From: an uncultured Prevotellaceae bacterium
Lineage (GTDB): Bacteria > Bacteroidota > Bacteroidia > Bacteroidales > Bacteroidaceae
Direction of reading: 5' to 3'
Assembly: GCA_902775075.1 (NCBI GenBank)
Contig: CACYKX010000104.1
Location: 1 to 10,762, forward strand
Length of the DNA stretch: 10,762 nt
Shown here: positions 6,207 to 10,762 of the stretch, in pieces
How the letters are laid out: the number at the start of each line of letters is the position of its first letter
How positions within the stretch are numbered: position 1 is the stretch's first letter
Notes under the pieces: model-generated
The model's database searches: none
What the model saw: the letters and a program-made list of their open reading frames with translations, nothing else
Told to the model about the DNA's origin: nothing
Position numbers and translations under genes: made by a program

Positions 6207-7339
6207 TATTGTTCTGGATATTGTTCGTAAATCTTTAATCCGTATGTTGGGGCTAGGGCATAGATGTGTTCCATGATTTCTGCCAAATGCATCTCATATT
6301 GTTTCCATTCTTTCTGCTTCAGGAAGAAATAGAACTCCATAGGGATGCCGCACTGGGTGGCTTCGATCTGGCGAACCATGATCAGCATATCTGCATTGAC
6401 GTCTTTACGTTGGCGTAGGTATTCTTCTACGTCTTTGCGGAAACGCCCTATATTGGTTTCGGTATGTTTGCTATCGGTGAAAGCTATGCTCCTCACGTCG
6501 AAATATACTTTTCGTTGTACTCGGCGTCCTGATGACTGTTGCATGCCTATCCAATTCTGAAAAGATCCGTTGACAAGCATCTTTGGGGACACGGTAATTA
6601 TGGTATTATCAAAATTCTGTACCTTAACGGTGGTAAGGGATATATTTTTCACGATGCCGTTCACATCGGTTCCGGGTACGGTAATCCAATCTCCACGATG
6701 AAGCATATCGTTACTGGTAAGACGAATTCCTGCCGCAAATCCTTCGATGGTGTCCTTGAACACTAACATCAACACTGCTGATGTAGCACCCAAACCTGCA
6801 AAAAGGGTCATCGGATTCTTGCCCAATGCTAGGGCTATGATGATGACGATAGAAACGCAGATGATAAGGATGCGCAACACGCCACAGAAGCTCTTGAGGT
6901 ATTGATGTGCCGCGGAGCGTTGCTTGTCGGTGTCGATCTGGTCAAAACCTGCGATAAAGGTGACTGCCGTGCGGGTAGACATCACGGTGATATAGATGGC
7001 GGTGATACGGGCTAGTATTTCTTGAACGACACTGTGCTGATAGAATATCATCGGCATCAACTTCCATATCACTATCGCCGGAATGATATGACACGCTGAG
7101 CGGAGGACTTTCTCATTGAATAGGATGTCGTCCCATTGGGCTTCGGTGTATTTGGTAAGTCGACGTGCTATGGGAATGAATAGTCGGCGACTGGCCCAAT
7201 CACAAAACCATGCGACAAGAAAAGATATGATGATCAGAAGGACATGGTACATCAAAGGGACCATATTCCCTGAAAGACCAATAAACCGGAGCAGATGCTC
7301 TACATTGATTCTTACTATTTCCATATCACGTGAGATCAT
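6206..7339 (-). CDS. MscS-family mechanosensitive channel, YbdG-like
   Basis: The product (377 residues from ATG 7339; ATG 7324 at Met6 is an equally possible start) is an inner-membrane small-conductance channel that would release solutes on hypo-osmotic shock. Membrane helices are visible at about 29-45, 80-100, 108-130 and 152-172. The pore helix and beta-domain entry follow at about 176-205 (LFAGLGATSAVLMLVFKDTI). The cytoplasmic MscS beta domain contains GDWITVPGTDVNGIVKNIS and TTVKVQNFDNTIITV, a pattern closer to E. coli YbdG than to MscS itself, which is shorter and has three helices. The start is 3 nt downstream of the PBP4 stop and the end overlaps the next gene by one base, so it is co-transcribed with a cell-wall enzyme. 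That fits a shared role in coping with turgor and wall stress. Family assignment is firm; gating behaviour is not predictable. Confidence 0.9.
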   Translation of the reverse strand: MISRDMEIVRINVEHLLRFIGLSGNMVPLMYHVLLIIISFLVAWFCDWASRRLFIPIARRLTKYTEAQWDDILFNEKVLRSACHIIPAIVIWKLMPMIFYQHSVVQEILARITAIYITVMSTRTAVTFIAGFDQIDTDKQRSAAHQYLKSFCGVLRILIICVSIVIIIALALGKNPMTLFAGLGATSAVLMLVFKDTIEGFAAGIRLTSNDMLHRGDWITVPGTDVNGIVKNISLTTVKVQNFDNTIITVSPKMLVNGSFQNWIGMQQSSGRRVQRKVYFDVRSIAFTDSKHTETNIGRFRKDVEEYLRQRKDVNADMLIMVRQIEATQCGIPMEFYFFLKQKEWKQYEMHLAEIMEHIYALAPTYGLKIYEQYPEQ

Positions 7340-7342
7340 AAA

Positions 7343-8620
7343 TTATTGTGGCTGACAAAGTGCATTGCATACACGATCTTGGAATGCGCGGGCATTACTT
7401 CCGTGCATGATGCCTTGATTGATAATCGCAAAACATAGCATATGATTGTTGCTGGCCTTGCAATAGCCTGCCAAAGAGATGATGCCGGTCACTGTGCCTG
7501 TCTTCGCATGTACGTTGTCTTGGGCAAAAGTTCCTCTCATACGTTTCTTCAGGGTTCCGTCTACACCTGCTATTGGTAGAGCCGAGCGCAGATGGTTATA
7601 GATGTTCTCATTCTGATAGGCATAACGCAGTAAACGAACTAGGAGCTCGGGACTTACATAGTTATATAGGGATAGTCCGGAACCGTCCGCTAGTTTATAT
7701 CGTCCGTCGTCGAGACCGATCTTACTGATCAACTGACGTTCCACGGAACGGGCACTTCGGGCTGATGCCGGTCGGTTACCCGTGGATGCGGCTATCTGAT
7801 AGTACATCGACTCGGCATAAAGGTTATCGCTTTCCTTCATCATCCTTGTCAATATCTGATCAATGGAATGGGTACGGGTGGTTATCAGGAAGGCGTCGCT
7901 CGGACATCTCTTTTCGCTGGAACCGTATCCTGCATAATAGATTCCTACCTCACGCAATTTACTGATAAAGCGACTCATAAACTGATCTTTTCGTCCTAAC
8001 AGCAACGGGGTGAGTGTGTAGTTCTTGTCGTCCCAGCACCATCCTTCACCATAAGGGTTGGCATCTTTCATGCTGTTGTCGGCATAGATACTTCCTCGAA
8101 TCGTGTCGACGCCTAATTCCTTTAAACTTGACACGAACGCCGACAGGTCGTCATTATTGAATCGTGGATCCATGCCACCAACGCAATATACATCGCCATC
8201 AATGACATTCTCATGAATTGCACCGGTATATTTCAACTGGGTCTTGAACTGGTAACTGCCTCCAAGTTTATCGAGGGCTGTTATCGCCGTAACGACTTTC
8301 ATACAAGAGGCGGGACGCATCAGCCATCTGGCATTATGCGCATAGATACAGGAGTCGGAACTCAAATCCCATACCATCATACCAACTTGTGATGTTTCAA
8401 ACATCTTGCTCTCCAGCAATCGGTCGATACGATACTTTACTGATTCTGGCCAAGGAAGATTCGGTATCGAGTCGGCTTGTAGACTATCTACCATCGCAGA
8501 ATCGGAAACTTCAGTCTGCAGGGAGTCGTCATCAAGAATCTCTTCTTTGGTGTTTTGAGCATTCATAGGCGCCAACAAGCCTAGGAATGCACCTAAAAGG
8601 ATATATTTAAAATTAATCAT
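7343..8620 (-). CDS. dacB: PBP4-type D-alanyl-D-alanine carboxypeptidase/endopeptidase (peptidase S13)
   Basis: This 425-residue periplasmic enzyme trims D-Ala from, or cleaves crosslinks in, peptidoglycan. Residues 1-21 are a signal peptide (cleavage near NAQ). All three penicillin-binding motifs are present: S105-C-M-K108 (SxxK, nucleophile Ser105), S264-D-N266 (SxN) and K373-T-G (KTG). Other family signs are DGDVYCVGGMDPRFN, the GWCWDD block near 193 and LADGSGLSLYNYVSPE near 310. E. coli DacB has about 477 residues; this one is shorter between the first two motifs, so the inserted accessory domains appear reduced. Between signal peptide and catalytic core is a low-complexity acidic linker (about 25-52). 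The start overlaps the upstream gene in an ATGA junction, showing coupling, and the channel gene begins 3 nt after its stop. The gene symbol is by family, not proven orthology. Confidence 0.9.
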   Translation of the reverse strand: MINFKYILLGAFLGLLAPMNAQNTKEEILDDDSLQTEVSDSAMVDSLQADSIPNLPWPESVKYRIDRLLESKMFETSQVGMMVWDLSSDSCIYAHNARWLMRPASCMKVVTAITALDKLGGSYQFKTQLKYTGAIHENVIDGDVYCVGGMDPRFNNDDLSAFVSSLKELGVDTIRGSIYADNSMKDANPYGEGWCWDDKNYTLTPLLLGRKDQFMSRFISKLREVGIYYAGYGSSEKRCPSDAFLITTRTHSIDQILTRMMKESDNLYAESMYYQIAASTGNRPASARSARSVERQLISKIGLDDGRYKLADGSGLSLYNYVSPELLVRLLRYAYQNENIYNHLRSALPIAGVDGTLKKRMRGTFAQDNVHAKTGTVTGIISLAGYCKASNNHMLCFAIINQGIMHGSNARAFQDRVCNALCQPQ

Positions 8621-9027
8621 TTTGTTCGTCTTCTTTTCAATTCTTCGATAAAAGCCTGTTCATTCTCAGGCATTACCGTAGTCAGATTTCCTGCGCCATA
8701 CTCTAGCAGCAGATAATGACTCAAACCGAAATTGGATTTCATCGGGGTCACCTTGGTAATCTCTTCAACGGGAATGTTCTTATTGAAAGAGAATCGACCT
8801 TTGTCTATAATCAGGAATTCATGCTCTTCATCACGGTCAATGGGTTTCACGCGACGAAAAATATAGGATGTATGAATAACACGCTCTATCATTCCCACAA
8901 CAATAATTATGAGAAACAACCCTACGATGGCCTTCTTTGCCCAAAAGAAATAAAAGGCCAAAAGCACAAAAAGGGCAATTCCGCTCTTTGCAGCAACAGT
9001 AAAGCGCTGATGAAATCTTCGGTCCAT
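8617..9027 (-). CDS. Small two-helix membrane protein with PH-like C-terminal domain
   Basis: The 136-residue product begins with a short basic segment, then two closely spaced membrane helices (about 15-30 and 32-48, LFLIIIVVGMIERV). A soluble, strand-rich tail of about 80 residues follows. The tail pattern FLIIDKGRFSFNKNIPVEEITKV followed by LLLEYGAGNLTTVMPENEQAFIEEL resembles bacterial PH-like domains that follow membrane helix pairs (YdbS/bPH type); this is a judgement from pattern, not an alignment. It is the first gene of the envelope operon: its promoter lies just upstream, and its TGA stop overlaps the PBP4 start (ATGA). The function is unknown; the setting suggests envelope maintenance. 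Confidence 0.75.
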   Translation of the reverse strand: MDRRFHQRFTVAAKSGIALFVLLAFYFFWAKKAIVGLFLIIIVVGMIERVIHTSYIFRRVKPIDRDEEHEFLIIDKGRFSFNKNIPVEEITKVTPMKSNFGLSHYLLLEYGAGNLTTVMPENEQAFIEELKRRRTK

Positions 9028-9047
9028 AATGTTACTAATTTCGTTTG

Positions 9048-9055
9048 CAAAATTA
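9048..9055 (-). promoter_or_regulatory. Predicted -7 element of the envelope operon
   Basis: TAATTTTG on the - strand exactly fits TAnnTTTG and lies 20 nt before the ATG at 9027. No clear TTTG is found 19-21 nt upstream, so only the -7 box is supported. The leader would be about 14 nt. Confidence 0.5.
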
Positions 9056-9097
9056 CAAAAAAAATATCTTTTCTGCCGTATTATGCTAATAAATTAT

Positions 9098-9105
9098 TAC
9101 TTTTG
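9098..9105 (+). promoter_or_regulatory. Predicted -7 element of nadB
   Basis: TACTTTTG exactly fits TAnnTTTG and lies 22 nt before the nadB ATG. A weak -33 candidate, TCTG at 9072-9075, precedes it by 22 nt. The divergent operon promoter is about 45 nt away, so the two upstream regions overlap in the 100-nt intergenic space. Confidence 0.5.
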
Positions 9106-9127
9106 CACACGTTATAACAATAATTGT

Positions 9128-10723
9128 ATGACTTACAAATACGACTTTTTGATTATCGGCGCAGGTATCGCCGGTATGAGCTATGCCCTGAAAGTAGCTA
9201 AATCGCACAAAGGTAAAGTCTGCCTCATCTGCAAGACTAGCCTTGACGAGGCTAACACATCTTTCGCTCAGGGCGGAGTGGCTTCGGTCACTAATCTCGA
9301 GGTCGATAATTTCGACAAACACATTCAAGACACTATGATCGCCGGCGATTATATCAGCGATTATAATGCAGTAAAGCAAGTAGTTACTAAAGCTCCTTCT
9401 CAGATTAAGGAACTCGTGGAATGGGGAACCAACTTCGATAAACTACAGAATGGTAACTTTGACCTTCATCGTGAGGGTGGCCACTCTGAATTTCGAATCC
9501 TTCACCATGCTGATGATACTGGTGCGGAAATTCAACGCGCCTTGATGGTTGCGGTACGCTCGAACCCTAACATCGACATCAAGGAGAATCATTTTGCTGT
9601 GGAATTGATTACTCAGCATCATCTGGGAGCTCGCGTTACTCGACGCACACCTTATATATATTGTTATGGTGCTTATGTGTTGAATCCTGATACTAAAAAG
9701 GTGGATACTTATCTCAGCAAGGTTACCGTAATGTGTACGGGCGGTTGTGGAGCTGTGTACAACAATACAACCAATCCTGCCATTGCTACGGGTGACGGCG
9801 AGGCTATGGTATATCGTGCAAAGGGTACTGTGAAAGATATGGAATTTGTACAGTTCCACCCTACTTCTCTTTATCATCAGGGGGAAACGCACCCTGCCTT
9901 CTTGATCACTGAGGCTATGCGTGGCTATGGCGGTATACTGAAGCTGCCAAACGGTGAAACCTTCATGGAGAAATATGATAAACGTGGTTCTTTGGCTCCA
10001 CGTGATATCGTGGCTCGTGCTATCGACCATGAGATGAAGATTCATGGTTTAGATCATGTTTTCCTCGATGTAACGGATAAGGACGCTGAAGAAACAAAAC
10101 GCCACTTCCCTAATATCTATGCTAAGTGTTTGACCATTGGCATCGATATTACCAAACAGATGATTCCTGTTCGCCCTGCTGCTCATTATATGTGTGGTGG
10201 TATCAAGGTCGACTTGAATGGTTGCTCTAGTATTGAACGGTTGTATGCTCTCGGTGAGTGCTCTTGTACCGGCCTGCACGGTGGTAACCGACTGGCCAGC
10301 AACTCTCTTATCGAGGCTGTTGTTTATGCTGACGCTGCCGCTAAGCACAGTATCGAGCACGTGGATGACTATGATTTCAATGATCAGGTGCCTGCTTGGA
10401 ATGATGAGGGTACGCTCACCAATGAGGAGAAGGTGCTCATCACTCAGAGTGTCAAAGAGGTGGGCGAGATTATGAGTAACTATGTAGGTATCGTTCGTAG
10501 TGACTTGCGACTGAAACGTGCATGGGATCGTCTTGATCTGCTTTACGAAGAGACGGAGAATCTCTTTAAACGTGTTAAGGTGAGCAAGGAACTTTGTGAA
10601 CTGCGAAACATGATCAACACTGGATATCTTATCACTCGTATGGCTATTGAGAGAAAGGAGAGCCGCGGTCTGCATTATACTGTGGATTATCCTGTTCATG
10701 CCTACGATAAGAAGAAAGACTGA
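9128..10723 (+). CDS. nadB: L-aspartate oxidase
   Basis: NadB oxidises L-aspartate to iminoaspartate using FAD; NadA then condenses this to quinolinate for de novo NAD synthesis. The start is ATG 9128 (531 residues, normal for the family), because the N-terminal FAD-binding strand YDFLIIGAGIAGMS follows at once and a -7 promoter box lies 22 nt upstream; the frame extends further upstream to 9029 but only through promoter sequence. Diagnostic blocks are SFAQGGVAS (45-53), HREGGHSEFRILH (114-126), EFVQFHPTSLY (239-249), RGSLAPRDIVARAI (286-299), PAAHYMCGG (350-358) and GGNRLASNSL (385-394). Glu121, His244, Arg292, His353 and Arg388 correspond to known E. coli active-site residues, at the same numbers or shifted by two. 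The C-terminal helical domain ends in RMAIERKESRGLHYTVDYP, typical for this flavoprotein group and intact. A soluble cytoplasmic enzyme; nadA and nadC are not in the window. Confidence 0.96.
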   Translation: MTYKYDFLIIGAGIAGMSYALKVAKSHKGKVCLICKTSLDEANTSFAQGGVASVTNLEVDNFDKHIQDTMIAGDYISDYNAVKQVVTKAPSQIKELVEWGTNFDKLQNGNFDLHREGGHSEFRILHHADDTGAEIQRALMVAVRSNPNIDIKENHFAVELITQHHLGARVTRRTPYIYCYGAYVLNPDTKKVDTYLSKVTVMCTGGCGAVYNNTTNPAIATGDGEAMVYRAKGTVKDMEFVQFHPTSLYHQGETHPAFLITEAMRGYGGILKLPNGETFMEKYDKRGSLAPRDIVARAIDHEMKIHGLDHVFLDVTDKDAEETKRHFPNIYAKCLTIGIDITKQMIPVRPAAHYMCGGIKVDLNGCSSIERLYALGECSCTGLHGGNRLASNSLIEAVVYADAAAKHSIEHVDDYDFNDQVPAWNDEGTLTNEEKVLITQSVKEVGEIMSNYVGIVRSDLRLKRAWDRLDLLYEETENLFKRVKVSKELCELRNMINTGYLITRMAIERKESRGLHYTVDYPVHAYDKKKD

Positions 10724-10733
10724 TCATTCGTTT

Positions 10734-10749
10734 TCTTGGTAATCCAAGA
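10734..10749 (+). terminator. Weak hairpin downstream of nadB
   Basis: TCTTGG and CCAAGA form a 6-bp stem with a TAAT loop, starting 11 nt after the nadB stop and followed by AT-rich TTATATAA. It is positioned like a terminator, but the stem is short and there is no run of T, so this is tentative. Confidence 0.3.
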
Positions 10750-10762
10750 TTATATAACAGGC

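Noticed and set aside
8391..8405. Palindrome GATGTTT-C-AAACATC
   Set aside because: It lies inside the PBP4 coding region, far from any start; the codons explain it and one such 7-bp match is expected by chance in a window this size.
9029..9127. N-terminal extension of NadB to 9029
   Set aside because: It would run through both divergent promoters and add residues absent from the family; the FAD-binding strand begins right after ATG 9128.
9443..10045. Long - strand frames inside nadB (also 10049-10699)
   Set aside because: They are shadows of the strongly coding + strand gene and have no recognisable features.

Overview
This window looks like a Bacteroidales genome, most likely Prevotella-like. 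The evidence is an AT-leaning composition, no Shine-Dalgarno sites, promoters that fit the Bacteroidetes -33 TTTG / -7 TAnnTTTG pattern, and gene families typical of the group (outer-membrane beta-barrel receptor with an EVVVT box, C39 peptidase of a peptide-exporting ABC transporter, membrane-anchored TPR/HTH regulator). The genus is an inference from overall character, not from a marker gene.

Left part (1-4799), accessory in character. At the left edge, two fragments of C39 (double-glycine leader) peptidase domains meet tail to tail. Copy A (+ strand) enters from outside the window. Copy B (- strand) starts 4 nt after the stop of a large TonB-dependent-type outer-membrane receptor gene (2752-620, -). 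Both fragments keep the His/Asp part of the catalytic site and both break off just after the motif containing the catalytic Asp, with only 23 nt between the homologous arms. The expected ABC-transporter membrane and ATPase domains are missing. Divergent from the receptor is a membrane-spanning TPR regulator with a C-terminal helix-turn-helix (3048-4799, +). The 295-nt region between them carries a predicted promoter in each direction. Upstream of each promoter lies a near-identical 17-bp element, TGAAAC-N4-TGAAAC-A, in the same orientation relative to its own promoter. The natural reading is that the regulator controls both itself and the receptor/C39 operon; this is an inference.

Right part (4800-10762), housekeeping in character. 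A SIMPL-domain protein (4952-5656, +) converges on a tightly packed, translationally coupled four-gene operon on the - strand, read 9027 to 5679: a small two-helix membrane protein with a PH-like tail, a class-C PBP4/DacB D-Ala-D-Ala carboxypeptidase, a YbdG/MscS-type mechanosensitive channel, and a conserved-looking helical protein of unknown function. The theme is cell-envelope integrity. A perfect 14-bp hairpin lies between the convergent units and covers the stop codon of the last - strand gene. Divergent from the operon across a 100-nt promoter region is nadB, L-aspartate oxidase of NAD biosynthesis, complete at 531 residues.

I found no tRNA, rRNA, CRISPR array, insertion sequence or riboswitch. 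The parts most worth checking are the inverted C39 junction (real rearrangement versus chimeric assembly) and the paired operator-like elements.
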